Assembly: GCA_011009095.1 (NCBI GenBank)
Contig: VTPC01005425.1
Coordinates: forward strand, 188,342 to 252,341
Length of the DNA stretch: 64,000 nt
Source: Ignelater luminosus
Lineage: Eukaryota; Arthropoda; Insecta; Coleoptera; Elateridae
Direction: 5' to 3'
The notes below the pieces were generated by a model. That model was not told where the DNA came from. It did no database searches and was given only the letters and a program-made list of their open reading frames with translations. Positions within the stretch are counted from its first letter, which is position 1; each line of letters begins with the position of its first letter. Of this stretch, positions 11,392 to 25,903 are shown piece by piece. A program made the translations under genes and the position numbers.

Positions 11392-13850
11392 AATGTGCGT
11401 GTTGCATTTATATTGATATCGATTTCTTTGTTCTACGCATTCTTTTGTAATCCAGAAGTAAATGTTAAGACTTAATCTAAAGAGATTTTTAAAAATTATT
11501 TGGAATATGCTTAAAATGCTAAAAAAAATGAACACTTGGCTTGAATGCGCAGCTTTATTATTAATGTTCAGCTAGAATTATCAAGTTTGTTATCGACATT
11601 GTTATTTATGTTTATAAAACTCGCTTTCAGCTATCGATTTTATCTAGCAAACACTGGTAAATACTTATTGTGCAATTTAAATGCTATCAGACTCTTTTTG
11701 CTGGAAAGGGTTAGACGTCCCTTTAAGTATTTACAAGGCAGAAGTTTTTACTGAACCGAGTTTAAGATCCAAGGCGCAATGTTTATTTTTGATGAGCAAA
11801 AAGGAACTTGTTTTAATGTCAACAGGTTATCGTGACGTAGCAAAAAGGCCTTCTTAGCGTTAAAACTTGGCTAAAATTATATCTGAATACCAATAGGGTC
11901 AGTTCATCGGATTCGTTTAATGTGAAAACTTCGAATTTGTGAAAAGTTTTTCCGACTCGCACTAATCAAATTTACATATTTTTTAACTTTGCAATGTCAA
12001 ATGTGCATTAGAAGTTAATATTAAATGTAATTATTCTTCAGCAGTTTTTTGTTTTATTGCTAAATAATCTATGGATTAAAAACTTGAGACGTTAACTGCA
12101 AAATTATTCTAATTATGATACAACTTCAACCTTTACGATAATAGGTAAGCAGGATGGAAGTCCCATCACACGTTACAAAATCCAAACCAGATAGAGTGCG
12201 TAGAAAATAATTAAATAACGTTTGAACTTGTATACTACATTCGTTTCCTGTACATTTGTCGAGGTCACTAGCACAATTTTCTCTAAAAACTATTTACTCA
12301 TTGCTTCTTGAATACGACCAATCTCGTTTAGTAATTCAATTTTAGGTTGCTTCGAGAACAACTGACTGGTTTTGCCTAGATCTCGATGTTACAATTTTCT
12401 AAGAAGAATTTATATTTAAATTAGACCAACAAGAAACTACTAAATAGAAGAGCATGCGCATTGTAGAATCTTCCGAAAGATTAATGATAACTGATAAGTG
12501 ATTTTGTACTGATTCTGTTTTGTTTGCTACATCCGAAAGAGGTAGATCAAGTCAAAACGTTTATTCATGTTTGTTTCGAACTTTATTCTCTATAATTTCT
12601 AGTAATTTTTTCTACAACAACGGTGTCTAAAGGAACTTGGCATTGTTGGACAAAAATATTTTTCCAAGAAATTCCAAATTAAAATCCAAAATCTTCTAAA
12701 AATCGCCAATTCTAGATTTCGAAGAATTACTTTACATCAACATAGCTAGTTATGCAATCAAGATCTGTTGACTCTTATCAGCTGTTTCTGAAAATGCCCA
12801 ACAAGCAGGTACTGGATATCATCAAGGATTATCCATCTTTATGTTGTAGAATTTGCTAAATATTCCCAGGACGCAATTACAATGCGAAATTATTATTTTG
12901 TTTTACTAGCTTCTAACAGAAATATTCAAGGGTCGTCAATTCGTTTACATTTGAATTTCAAAACAGATTTAAATAATTTCATCCGAGTTCATCTTCACCA
13001 TATAGATCAATCAATAGCATGCAGCAAGTGTTTGACAATAAAATTTTTTAGTAAAATGTTCCAGAAATATTCGTCGTCTGCGTTGTTTACGTAACGTAAA
13101 TAATAATTATTAGATGCTATCTAATATGCAAGATTAGAATTTTCATAAAAATTGTACCGGTCTTGTAGAGCAACTTCGTGCAAACAAAAAGATTTTTAGA
13201 GGCCATTGTGTGAGTAGAAGTTAACCATGATCTGTCCTTGGGCGTATACAAAATGTATTTATACAGTGACAAAAACATAAAAATAAGTAACTTGTGAAAA
13301 GATAATAAAAGCGTGTGAAGCCAGAAAGAAGGGACTGGATGCCGCAATGAAAAAAGGAAGAGCCGTCTGGTGAATTTAATTTTCAGCGGGTAGACGCCAT
13401 TTAATTAAAGAAAAATAACAGAATTATACTTACATCTAATGCTGCTTTGCTTTCCAGTTGACGTTCATTTTATTCGGTCTTAATCCGCTTTTTAATTTTT
13501 ATTTGAGATTCCCCGAAGATTTAAATTTGAGAAGGGAGAGAAGAAAACAAAATATAAAGTCTCAAGAGCTTATCTTTTAAGAGTAACATAAGAGAATGAC
13601 GTTATTAATTAATTCATTGTTAATGTCGCTTTGATTTTGTTGAGTAATTCTATTTCAGTGTAATTTCATGTGAAAATGTGAAATTATTTTTTCTTCCCTA
13701 CGAAAACTACCTACCATATATGTTGTGTAATAAAGATTTTGCCAATGTCGTTTTTAAAAATTCCATCCAAATAATGTTATTGCAAATTCCGGTGATAGCT
13801 GTATCATTTATTATTCGAGATTTGTTTGTGGCAACCAATGAGCAATGATG

Positions 13851-13878
13851 GTTGATTGATTGATTGATTGATTGATTG
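13851..13878. repeat. TTGA/TGAT tetranucleotide microsatellite
   Basis: About seven uninterrupted copies of a TTGA unit (gttgattgattgattg and on). About 100 bases further on (from about 13974), taattaattaattata forms another short simple repeat. It is an ordinary intronic microsatellite with no visible function. Confidence 0.85.
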
Positions 13879-15635
13879 CCTATTTAATCGGTTTGTTAAT
13901 TCTGGTAGTAGTATCTCGTCGTATGTCCCTTCCGCTTTCGATGTCATTTTACTTCTGAAAACATTTCCAAATTAATTAATTAATTATAGGTTTATAGATA
14001 TTTTTATGTTAATGTCGAAAGGATTGATGATTCTTTGGTACTACATATGCCATGCGTCTTTCTGAAGACGGAACAAACAGCCATACATATGTGTAGAAAT
14101 TATTGAACCAATTCACAACGATTATTAATCTGTGATTCATTTGTCTCTTAAACATCGAATGTCTTTTAAATTCATTATCGGCAATCATTACGTTACTGGG
14201 TGTTAAAGTAATAAAATTTATCCGTGTATAAATTTCTGTGAATGCCGGATATATTAAGATGTTTTATTATTTTTTTTACATTAGAAAGTTTTTGAAGATC
14301 CAAATTTAAAAGCAAAACAAAGAAATATTATTAATCGATTTATATAATTTGTAAAACTGATTACATCAATCACTTCATTCTCTGGTACTAGTTATTTTAA
14401 TTTCATTATGAACTTTCATCCCCTACATCCTTCAAGACCCCTCGTGGATTTTTTAATTCTGAAAATACTCGACCTCGCTCAATCACCATCGTCGGATTAA
14501 ACGTCACTATTGTTAACTTTCGATAAGCCGATTGCGAATTGTATTTTGTAGAAGAAAAAAATTTATTGAGAGGCTGGCTCTAAGGAATTTATTGCAAGAT
14601 TAAATTTTTTTGTTTGTCTCGAATAATTGGCTATTTTCAAACAATGATTGATCGAACGAAATCTTCAATTTCAGTACGTGCGTTATATTATATGGATTTG
14701 TATTTTATTTCTTGTTCTTGTGTGTTACAAACAAGTAAAAATAACAAATGATTGTTTTGCGATTTCCCGTTCTTATGCGAAAGAAAGACGGGCAATCCTG
14801 AGGTTATGCTATGGTTGCTTAACCAAATACAGGCTAAATTATTTACATAAATAGTAGCTTCCCATAATAACACCACCTACTTAATTGGTGCGTCCTGCCA
14901 TATTTGTAAAGAGAGTTTCGTATGTTAATAATTTCTCCTAACTACTTTCTAAAGCCATATTTATAGGTATTCGATTTTATTTCTTTTGTATATACGATTC
15001 TTAAGATCATTAAGTTAAATCGTGATCAGGCAGCTCTTCCATACAAATCACCTAACTTACCTGTAAGCTGTTTTTTTTTCCTAGATGGAAAGATCCATTT
15101 GTGCTCATTTTTTACAAATTGACGAGAGAGAAATTCGATTTTAGCGACGGATTAAGTGTTAGCAGTACGCAAATTTAGTTTGGTGGTTTTCCCTTTTGAG
15201 TTGTGAGTTTCCCGAGTGAATACATGACTGTGGTTTTTAAACAATTTATCCCTAAACTTATAGAAGCGGTGACCAACCATATAGAATTTAATCATAGCTC
15301 CAGCATAAAATACGAGTAAAAAATTATTAAAGAACATTTTTCACTTTTATTTAAATTTAAAGATAAATAAACTTCAATTTCGATTTCGATATTTAACTTT
15401 CATCAAGATTGCTGTTTGATGTTTTGAAAAAGGATAAATAACTAATATACGTAGATGTAATATTTTTATTCCCTCATCGTCCATTTTTATTGTTTTATTC
15501 GGTATTATTGGAATTTTAATTCTTAATAGGCTAAATCCATCTTCATCATAGTTCTGACCTTTTACATCTTTACAATTTACAGTCATTTGTGACATTTCGA
15601 TGTCCACCGGGTACAATCAAGTAAAAAGAACTTAC

Positions 15636-15782
15636 GTAGCTTTCGGCAGTAGTGGATGACGATGGGGGTAACCTTTGTAAAGTTCGCGTGGCATTTGGAG
15701 GGCATGCGTTATTATATTTTACGGCGGCAAGGGTAGAATTCCCCAAGGGGTTTATTATGACGGAAATGTGAACCCCCTGCAT
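15636..15782 (-). CDS. Candidate minus-strand exon or GC-rich conserved-type island
   Basis: On the minus strand an ATG at 15782 opens 49 codons, reading MQGVHISVIINPLGNSTLAA, VKYNNACPPNATRTLQRLPP, SSSTTAESY. It runs into ctac|gtaagt, a good donor with the exon's last base at 15636. The peptide holds two N-glycosylation sequons (NST and NAT) and a serine/threonine-rich end. The block is notably GC-richer than its flanks. There is no strong acceptor before it and no signal peptide, so a first coding exon of a nested gene or a non-coding regulatory island are both possible. I do not recognise the sequence. Confidence 0.25.
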
Positions 15783-18700
15783 TTTACTGTTGTCTTTTTA
15801 TTCTCGTCTCACAGATTTTTATGACGCTTGTGTTTATGGGTTGTGTGTTATTTTTGTTGTTATTATTTTGCAAATTTAATGCGCTCCCTCTGGTAGTAGC
15901 CTGTTGATGCTGTCTTAATAAGAGAATTTTTGGAATTTGTTTAGACGAGAAATTTCATTTAGAAGAGGCGAAACGTGTAACTTTATATCTTGCTCCTCTC
16001 AACATGTGGTGTTTATTTCTGTTTGAACTATTTTTTTGGGGAATGATTTCGTAATTATAATAACATCTGCTATTAATTTCTTTTTTTACTTTTTAATTTT
16101 CACATGGCCATATGACAAATTATGCTGGGTTTTTTTAAGAAGTCTGACCGTTTTTATCATCGCGGTTTCCTTAAAATGTTGCCGGAATCAGTTGCGATGT
16201 ACATTTCTTGGGAATGCTTTTGTAGCAGGAAAACTACGACGTGCGTTCCATACTAGATTATTATTAAACCCACTCATAGTACTTGATTAAGTTGGCATAT
16301 TTTTGGTTTTAATAACGACCTGAATAATGAAATTTTTATTTCATATTTTACTATTTAGTAGGTCTCGAACAACCACATTATAATCTTCTTGTTAGAAATT
16401 TGAAATATGTAATCGATACCCAAAACCACTTGTGTTGGAAACGTTTTTGCTGGTGGCACAATGGTTTGCATGACACAGTTATTTAGTAATGGGATAACAA
16501 AATATTGTTATCATCTGTTATCTCGATGATGTAAGATAAACGCAGTATTCCGATACAGATTATACTTAACAGTCGACCTTTAATTAATTACAAAGTTGTA
16601 GTCACATTTACTTTGCTTATCGAATTGTAAAGATGAGTAACTTCGTTTCAGGTTTGTCAAACGATCCGTTTTCAAATTTCTTTTGCAATTCATTTATTAC
16701 CGAATCTAATACTTTTAATATCGTTGAAATCAGTTGAAGACTACTACTAATAATAACATCCGTCACAATTCTATTACCTACAGTATCTGACTAGTTAGTT
16801 ATTGATCAGGCAATCGCGAGCAATTTTCTGTGAATAGCTGAAGATCCAACTCCTCACTGATTTTTAACAAACTTGGCGCATTGCTCGTTTGGCTTGTTCT
16901 ATTGGAATAGGAAATGGCGCCCAATAAGAAAATCAACTCACAACAGTAATGTTATATCAGTTTGATTGTTTTTCCCATCATTTAGCTCCTAATTTTGAAA
17001 AGTTTCATGAGCATGTGATGTTTCAACACAACGGAAAAGAATTTGTTTCTGATGTACTATCTTTCTTTTTCTTGGACACGAAATGTACATTAGAAGCAGC
17101 GATCTAAAATACATAATAGTGTAGGTTGTCATATTTGGCATCATTCCTCCAGTAAAGTCTGATGCTAGGATAAGGTATTGCTATTCTTAATATCTACTAG
17201 TCAAATTGCAACCACTATATAAGATTATTATGGTTGATTATTATGCTGACGCGAGATCTAGAATTTTAGTTGCTTATTTGAGAAGAAGGTATGTTTTGAG
17301 TTTCTTCTCTGCTTTGAGAAAATTATTGCCTGTGTTAGGAGATAAACGTACAAATTTTATGCCATCGGGAGGGCGATTCTGAAACTTAATTTTGATTTTT
17401 CTTTACAACTTCGATGAGACCCCCTCATCAGGATTCATAAAGCTCGTTATTTGTTATATTCTAAATGCCAATATCTCAGGAGAGATTTAGGTTGTTCCAC
17501 TTCATTTCTAAAAGTTGAATGTCCAACAGCAGTCACTATGAAGGTGGTGTTGTACAATTGGAAAATGAAAGGATAATGACTTTCGGATACATAGAGCTAT
17601 TCGCTTTTGCGCGTCTAAAATCGAAATACTGTGAATTGGAGATGTATGATTAACTCAGTATTACACAATTGTGCAGAGTAATGTTTGTAAATAAGCAAGA
17701 GCAGAAGCTTATTATTGTGACTCTTAAATGTAAAATGTCAGATTTGTGTTTATTTTTAAGCCAGGTAGTTGGCTGTTTATCCTTTTTCGATAAAGTTTTT
17801 CCTAACGACACAACTCTATTAATAACGCGTTCCTGTTAAGTGTTTGGTGCTACACTGTGATTTTCACCTAAAAAAGCGTTTTTATTCAAGAACAAAATAA
17901 TGTAACAGAGCACAGCTTTATATCACGGAAAATATTCAAACTATCCAATATATCAAAATCAAGCAGGCGTAAACACTTCATATTTGCAGTAAAGAAAGAA
18001 AAAAATGGTGAACTATTTTTCGTGTTCTTGATTTAATTTGTTACGGATACATTTGACCTTGACGAAATTTTTTAAAATTTTAGTCTTTAGCGAACGTCTA
18101 GTAAGCCTCGAAGAAACATAAACAGCCGATACATTTAGTCTCCAAAATCAACAATTTTCCAATTTAATAACCGGCTTACCGTTTCCAAAATCCCAATAGT
18201 GAACCTTCAGCCTTTGATCATGGCGTTTGACACACCATATCTGTACAATTTTGCATGTTTTTACAAACTAGCTTTTCATCACCTAAACTGAGTTTGAATT
18301 GTTAACTACAACGTGTGAACAAGAACAATATTAGAAATGAATGAGATAAAGATCTCTATTGACATGCATAAATCAAGTTATATAATTTACGGTTTTGAAA
18401 AAGAAAATTGTACTGAGTAACTGCTACAAGCACTTCGTAATAATATACATTTACTTTGAACGATCTTAAAACCGAAGGTCAACCCAATTATAAATTGGTG
18501 TACTTAATTTAGGCCACTCGGCTTCTAGCAAGAAATAGATAGATAACTGTAAGGAATACTGCAATGTTAGAATTGCGTTTTGCCTACTATTGTTGGTAAA
18601 TTGCGCAAAAGAAATTCTTCCAAGACGAATATTTAACCTCATTTTCTTATAAATTATCTAATATTCCTATTGTAACTTGGCAATAGAAAACATCTTGCGA

Positions 18701-21224
18701 TTTTTTTATTGCGATCATTTCGTTTTATATCGTAATCGGTTTTATTATTTATTTGTATTGTTTAATACGGCCTTGATCCTCATAAACACTATTAGGTTTT
18801 TATATATTTGAATTCGCTTTAAAAGTCGTGGAGAGGAAAAAAATGTTGACCGACTGACTGACTGTTTCTTTATCATCATGTGACATCATCTTTAGGTTTA
18901 TATAATTACAACTTTAACATTTGCCCTTTTATAATAATTCTTTCTCTTCTCTGACGTGGCGTTAATTTGTAAATCTTTAAAGGATGTTTCCTCAATATTA
19001 CTTGTTTACGTGGTATAAATTGGAATGTAGTGTATGGGTGTGCATTAATATTTGAAGCCCTTTGAAATCTAGTTATGGAATTATAATGTCGGTTGATTTT
19101 AACAATCAAAAGTGTAATTGGCAAACTTCAGCTCGTTACTGTTCAAACGGGATCTGTGTTTTATGCCATTTAGACACGCTTTATAATATAGTACCAGGCC
19201 CCGGGAAGCTGGAACAAGCTGTTTTATAGTCGAGTTAACCAAAGCGAATAAATTCTCTCATCAAGATGAATTTTGTTTAGTAATAATTAGGAAGCTTTGT
19301 TTTGCTGCGGAAATTTCCGAAATTCACTTTTACACAAATTACTTTTGACATTTGTAATGTTTTGTACTGATTAAAAAAAAAGAAAAACGTCGGGTTAATT
19401 TACGGTTTATATTAGTGAAGTTCTTTTATATGAATGATGTAACGCTGGTAACTGTCTTTTTTGAATACCGTTGGTCATCATTGTCTGGTGTCGATAAAAA
19501 CGGGTTATAAAAAATAAGCAACGCTAAAATTAATGCTTGTAATAATGACCTCATACGTAATATTTATAAATTACCGATGAAGATACCGTAAGAGAAGTTT
19601 TTATTTTTACTGGTTTAATGGAAAATTTGAAATTGTTATGGTGAGCATAACTTTATCCTGTTATCTTCTTATTAATACCGCTATATCAAATCTAATCTAA
19701 CGTACTGGATTCATCGGAAAAAAATTGAAAGATAACAAGGTATTTGTAGGTTTTTAAAATGAAATATGCATATAATTTATAGTTTTCAAGGATTGTTGAT
19801 AACTATTTACATAAATTCTTTGAGAATTCCATATAACAGGATTTTTTTTTACATAATTAACTTGTGTATCATAACAATAAATTATTTTGATGACTAAGAA
19901 CATTTAAATAGAGAATAAATTTTGAGGTAACCACAAAAATTGCGATCGAACGCAAAAAGATAACTTGAAAGTTTATGATAACGTAATCATACGTGAATTT
20001 TCCATTATCGTTTTTTCGAAAGTAACATAGCTGTATTTTCAAATTCTGTTGCACGCAGGAATTTGCGAATGAAGATTTTCCAATCTTCTGTTTATGAGCT
20101 AATTTATTGTCGTTTTTTATATTTACAGTACTTTAAAAACCATTATGTGTTCTTATTTAAAAGAAAAAATATGGAAAACTGATTATCCGAGTTTCGTTCT
20201 TTATATTATGTAATGCGCTCCACGTCTTGGGTGCCAATTGTAACTACAAAACAAATAATACCTGCCATTAACATCCAAGAAATGTAGACCTATTGAGACT
20301 CTTTATATTGTTGTGCCGAAGTTTTTTCGAAAAATCAAAAACGATGTGTATGTAAAATAATTTGAGATGTAGAATATTCCTGATCAATTCAGCCTATACA
20401 TACTATAGAGTGAACAGGATGCTCTGGTAATTAGTGGTCGAGAGGATCTAGAAAATTTGACCCTATGACCCTTCTTCAGTCGAGTAATGACTTATTACTG
20501 ATTTTATGACATCGAGGGATAACCGCAGAAAAGTGTTTACTTTCAACTATTCCATATACGATAGTAACGTTATTGATTGTCACTGCATTTAGAAAGGTTC
20601 ATCAGTTTTGGTATGTGGTTAAAATAGTGATACGTAGGGATCAAATTAAATGTCGTTCTTTTTTTTTATTTAGTCACTTGTCATGTTTGCGGAAGGTTTT
20701 GCGAATTCGAATATCAAATACATGAAAAGAATTTTGTCGTTCTGGTTTTTTAAAAGGCGTGCTTCATTGTATGTATTTCATTTCAGTGATAAAACGAAGC
20801 GAACCACAAAGTGTTATGCCACAATTCTCCTGTTTTATCGTTTTATGAAACCGCATACGCTTGCTTGTACGCCATTTCCTATACGCAAATGCAAATGTAA
20901 TAGCTCGCTTCTTTTTAAATCTTTGTTCTACTTGTAACTGATAACATTGTGAATGTAAATTTAGCTGACTAAGTGAAAATCTACTTATCTGTGGAGGGTA
21001 CATTAATGATGCCCAATAAGCACGAAGTAGTACTTTATGGAATTACCTTTGGGATTGAACGAACATTGGTTTCGTCCCTGAATATTAAGGTGGAATAAAT
21101 TATATTGGCTGATTAATTGAGAATGCAGAAATAATTGCAAATACAGTAATATTTAACATTTTATTTGTATTATAATAGTTTTGATAGAAGAGAAAGCAGA
21201 GTTGGACGAGTTCAATGTACTTAC

Positions 21225-21558
21225 CTGCTCTGGTTATTATGCTCGCACTCCTCAGCAAATCGTTGCATGTAATTCCGCAAGAACTAGTTACTGAAGGCAA
21301 AATCCTTACAACACAAGGTACAGATGAGATGCCGCGAATTCCGTCAAACAGGGTCGACTTTTCTACAAGCTGAAAATCTTCTAGATCTTTCTGAATTCCT
21401 TCGACGGGAACACCTATTTGATAATTGGATCCAGATTTATGTTTTAATTGAGAATTACGATTTGTAGAAATTGCTTTGCTTGAATACTTGAATGTTAAGG
21501 AAATTATTAAAGAAGCCGGTTCTGCAATCGGTTTTGTTATTCTCAAGCGAATTTTGTT
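21225..21558 (-). CDS. Candidate minus-strand coding exon with perfect donor
   Basis: The longest open frame in the window runs on the minus strand from 21558 and reaches a perfect consensus donor, agagcag|gtaagt, with the last exon base at 21225 (phase 1). The translation up to the donor includes SGSNYQIGVPVEGIQKDLED, FQLVEKSTLFDGIRGISSVP and CVVRILPSVTSSCGITCNDL, mixed-charge and protein-like. There is no ATG near its start (the annotated frame opens at a TTG), so it would be an internal exon. A plausible acceptor is ttccttaacattcaag at about 21477, or gattgcag at about 21523. An open run of more than 100 codons is near the upper limit of chance for this base composition; the donor at its end raises the odds. 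It would be a nested or overlapping antisense gene. No family recognised. Confidence 0.4.
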
Positions 21559-21699
21559 TCAAACCCTTTAATTATTAAACAAGCCACTCTAAAAGTAGCG
21601 AGTGAATTTACTGCAATGCATTTTGTAATGACGAAAATTATAGCGCACCGTAAATATTGCATTGTATTCCTTGTGCAAGAGCTTTCCATAGTCACGTAT

Positions 21700-22215
21700 A
21701 TTGAACATTAAGAGAGTGATTCGTTTCTCGCGGGTGCCTTTATTAAAAATGTATGTCGGCTGATTAACTGCGCTCAAGTAGCTTGGTTGCCAAACCACGC
21801 CAGAAACATCAAACCGACATTAATCAGTAATATGGTGACAGCACGGACATCTAAATGTTCCTTCTAAATCATTTTCTGGCTCGGTTTAGCTATTAAACCT
21901 ATATACCTACCGACATAAACTCGTACACGCATACGTCGTCATATAGGTACTACCTACATACACACAAGATTATTGTCTGTCCTATGTGTGCGGACTTCGT
22001 TATATTATTGTTCTGAATCGGGGTTAATGTCGGTTTTTAAGTGGGCTATAATAATATGCGGGCACCCATTGCAAGAAAGTTGAGATTAATTTTCTCAATG
22101 GACCTAATAACTGGCAGCAATGATGGTTATTAAGAAATGCTTAAAAGGCCACGGGAAGAGTTCAGCCGGGTTTTTGAATGTTCGTAATGTTTATCGAGCG
22201 CCTTTCTCAAGATTA
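21700..22215. promoter_or_regulatory. GC-richer non-coding island, possible conserved regulatory DNA
   Basis: The stretch has higher complexity and GC than neighbouring intron, for example cggctgattaactgcgctc, cgtacacgcatacgtcgtc, atgcgggcacccattgcaag and ggccacgggaagagttcagc. It has several TAAT cores typical of homeodomain sites and an imperfect hairpin gagattaattttctc near 22083. Short open frames here (for example 21589-21798 on the minus strand) have no donor or acceptor support and look like chance. Calling it an enhancer is inference; only cross-species conservation would show it. Confidence 0.25.
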
Positions 22216-25200
22216 TGTTCCTTCATTTATTAAATCTCTTCTAATGAAGTACAAGTTGCTTTCATAAAATCTCGGGTTTTCAGTTTCAAACATTTAAGTA
22301 GGCCTTTCATTCGTACCTTAAGTTTATTCGAGCAAATTTATCCTTCTGGATTATTACAAATACTGTTAAAAGAACAGACAATGAAAATCGTTATTGTAAA
22401 ACTTTTTTGCTTTTCTGCAATTTGGATGTATTTCTCTGAACAATAATACAAGACATGTTATTTTGTTAAGTTGAAAAAACTGTATCGATCCTAAATGTAG
22501 ATACTAAAAATAACGTTTATTGGAATTTATTTGATTGCTTTGTTGTTTTATCATGTAAAATAAATCAGAAACACATTCTAAACTTGTGTGGATGAAAAAA
22601 ACAAATGAATAAGTTATTAAAAAGTTTATATATAGAAAATGGAAGGAATATCGCATTAAGTTGAAACAGCTCCAACGTAGCAAGTCGGTTGATGGGAAAA
22701 GAAATATATGAAATTGCTGCCAGACATAATTTTGTTAATGCGAAAAGTTTTTCTTAAATAGAAATTACCAGAAATTTCCCCGTATTATAAATTCCGCGGT
22801 ATTTATTGAAAAGCCTGCGGACTTAGTGACTTTTTGTGAATATTAGTTCTTTCTCTAAATATCGATTCTTAAGTTTTTCCCTCTTGCCGAAGGTATTTTC
22901 GAAAGATCTGCCATCTTCATTTCTTTTTGAAAGCTTTTTTGACACAAGAAAAGAACTTCGACAAAGTGTGGTATTAAGGTCTAGTCACATAGCTGAAAAT
23001 ATTCGGCTTTTGAGAGTATTGAATTAATCTATTTATTTACTACACGTAGAACTTTTAAAATTTAAATTTTATGGCGGGGTCCCATATTATGACTTTAATG
23101 TATTGGATGTACAGAAGCTACGGAAAATAAAATCTGTTTTTGTACATGGATTATCACAAATTTAAAGCAAATTGAATTACGCGAAATGATATTGGAATGA
23201 GTTAACAAGAATGAACACAATTCGTAAAATATTTTTATACAAAGAGAAGAGGATAGAATAAATTAAAAATGTATAGCTAGAATGGAAAATTAAGGAAAAG
23301 TTTAGCAATTGCCTTAGATACTAAACTGATCTATACAGAGCACGTTATAGGAAGCGAAACTCGATACCTACTTACTCTTTTTTAAATATCAAAATTTAAC
23401 AAGAATCAGTGTAGCTCTTGGCTGTAGAATTCCTGTGTGAGAAGTGCGGGAAGTAATCACTATAAACCGAGAAAATGAGAGAGAGTTTATAACTGAGAAA
23501 CAAAGGAAATCGTCAAATCTCATTATCGTTCTGTCTGTAATAATAATCGAGATACTTCATGAATATATCTAAAGTGGGACACACTGTATATTGTAGAAAT
23601 TCATTATGACAATGATTAAAATTTTGAAAGTACATCGCGACTTGACAAAATTGTTTGGGATTGTTCCCGCGTTGACGTACCAAATAATTTCGGTTACACC
23701 GTTGGGAACTATTTTAGATGTCGATGTCGCGTTGTTTGTTTCAATATTGTGAATAGTTTTGAGATCGTGAAGCTCCGGGAAGTTTGATCAAAAAGTATTT
23801 GAGAATTTTAGTTTTTAGATGGTTTCATTTTGCAATCAGAGTATGTAATAAGTATGTAATACTGTTGTTTAATTTTAAGTAATTTCCATGTTGTCACGCT
23901 AAATAATAGATGAGCGTGAAACAAAGTAATCCTCACTCTTGTTTTGCCTCACCTTTAATTTGATAAATGCGTTTGTTTTTCACACTCACATTCAATGTTT
24001 GTAAATAAATATTGTTTTATCTGTATCGTTTTCAAGGTATATTTGAACGAAAGATACTCCTAATTGAACAGTTGTAAATCGTATGAATTAATTTTCTGTT
24101 TAATGATTGACATCGTTTTTAAGTGCTCACTTTATTAAAGCCGTTACAGAGAAAAGAGGTTGCCAAGTTCGTAAAAATTATTAAAGTTTATAATGGCAAC
24201 CGGAACTCGACATATAATCCGCAGACATTTTATTAAGTGTATTAAAGGAGCTCGTAAATGGGAATTTCTGATATATCCTCAATAACCTCTTCGGAGTTCT
24301 TTCTTTCCTAACTACGATATGTGAAAGCATTCTCAGTTTTCACTTCTTTTTTTGGAAAGAAAATGAAAACCTAATGTAAAATCGCAATGATGAATAGGTC
24401 GAAAATGGTTTCAAGTGCTGCTGCATGTTCACCTTTTCAGCTTAAATTTTTTCCCTATCTAGATCGATCGAATTTAATAATATGCCTATTGAAAATTTTA
24501 AGTTTTACGTGCTTTAAAGAAATAGACAGGTAAAAGCTTGTTAAGGGATTTTTATTCATAGATATTGTGACACTTATTATCAGATTTTGTAATGTCGTGG
24601 AATAAATATAACACACGCCTACATGGTGTAGGTGAAAGGTGTGCGTAACCATTTTTTCTTTTCGGGTACCGATAGAAATTTGTTTACATTCTCATGATTA
24701 TGTTGAATTGTAAATGGAACTTGTTTATTAGTTTACTGCGGATATAGATAGTGCATTTTATAAATTATAAAATAAAAAATTGTGTAACAACACCAAACTG
24801 CAAAGACCCTGTAAACTAGGATTTGAACAGAGTAGGTACTCCATCACATTTTTTAATCTAGCTTTTTTGCACATCATCAATCAATTCGGTTATAAAATGT
24901 GATTGAAAGCCGTTGTCAAGCAGCATTTGCATAAGTGACTTTTAGAATTTTCATTGCAGTAACTATTGTGAACTGGGAGGTAATGTAATTCACACTTTTG
25001 ATTGAACAGTGTTGATACATGTTTCTTTCTGAGTATCACCTGAAGAAGTTGTACAGCTTCATTTAAATTCGTTTTGCACTAACCATTTAGCACAGCATGG
25101 TCATTGAACTTCCATAATCGTGTCTCCGGTGTTCCTCAGGTAAAATCATTATATCAGTGTTTTGCAACTTGGGAAAGTTTGAGAAACACTGCTAAATTTT

Positions 25201-25903
25201 GAACAAAGATCTTATTTGGTAGAAATTCGAAATAAAATCTTCATGGTTCAACTTAAAAAAAAAAATGTTAACATTAGAAAAAAATAGACTAAATAGAGTG
25301 TTGTATGACTTATTATTTAATGCTTATGTAATTATACTTAAAATTGAATGCAAAAATTCAATCTTAATTATTAACTTTAATTAGAATTTATTAATTCAAT
25401 ATATTACACCTATCTATTGCAATTAAAATTATCTTTTAACTCCTATTGAGAGCGCATTATAATTTAAAGTAATTGGCGATTTCAAATATGCAGTTCTTAT
25501 ATAATTATCACGGTTTTTGTGTTTAACTTATTTTATTTGAACTGCTAATTTCCGTTGAATTAGTTAAGAGTGATTTATTTGTTATTAATCAATCCTCAAG
25601 CTTGAGCGCTTTCGAATTTTTCGAACTGATTCGATAGGAAATTTCGTTTCTGGAATGCCTTGTACAACGAAAACTAGCCAATTAGATGTTTCCTTACTTT
25701 CTCATCAAATTACTAAGATTAATTTTTAATAACTGTTGTACCCCTAGGGCTGTTTCTAAACTTAACGTCAATGCCGAAACGTAATTTCTCCCAAAACCAT
25801 TTTCGCTTGTTAATGTTGCAAATTCAACCAGAATTATGAATTATTTCATTTAGTTGGCCCGATTCTACTTAACTGAAAGAATTTACATGTATCGAGAATA
25901 TAA

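Noticed and set aside
12125-12150. aataggtaagca resembling an abutted acceptor and donor
   Set aside because: There is no pyrimidine tract before the AG. It looks like a chance GTAAG.
15050-15070. Minus-strand consensus donor ttacag|gtaagt
   Set aside because: The sequence preceding it on the minus strand has stops in every frame and no acceptor that would define an exon.
25125-25146. Possible recursive site, gttcctcag|gtaaaa
   Set aside because: The donor GTAAAA is weak, the site is less than 1 kb from the much stronger ratchet point 1, and it lacks the shared core.
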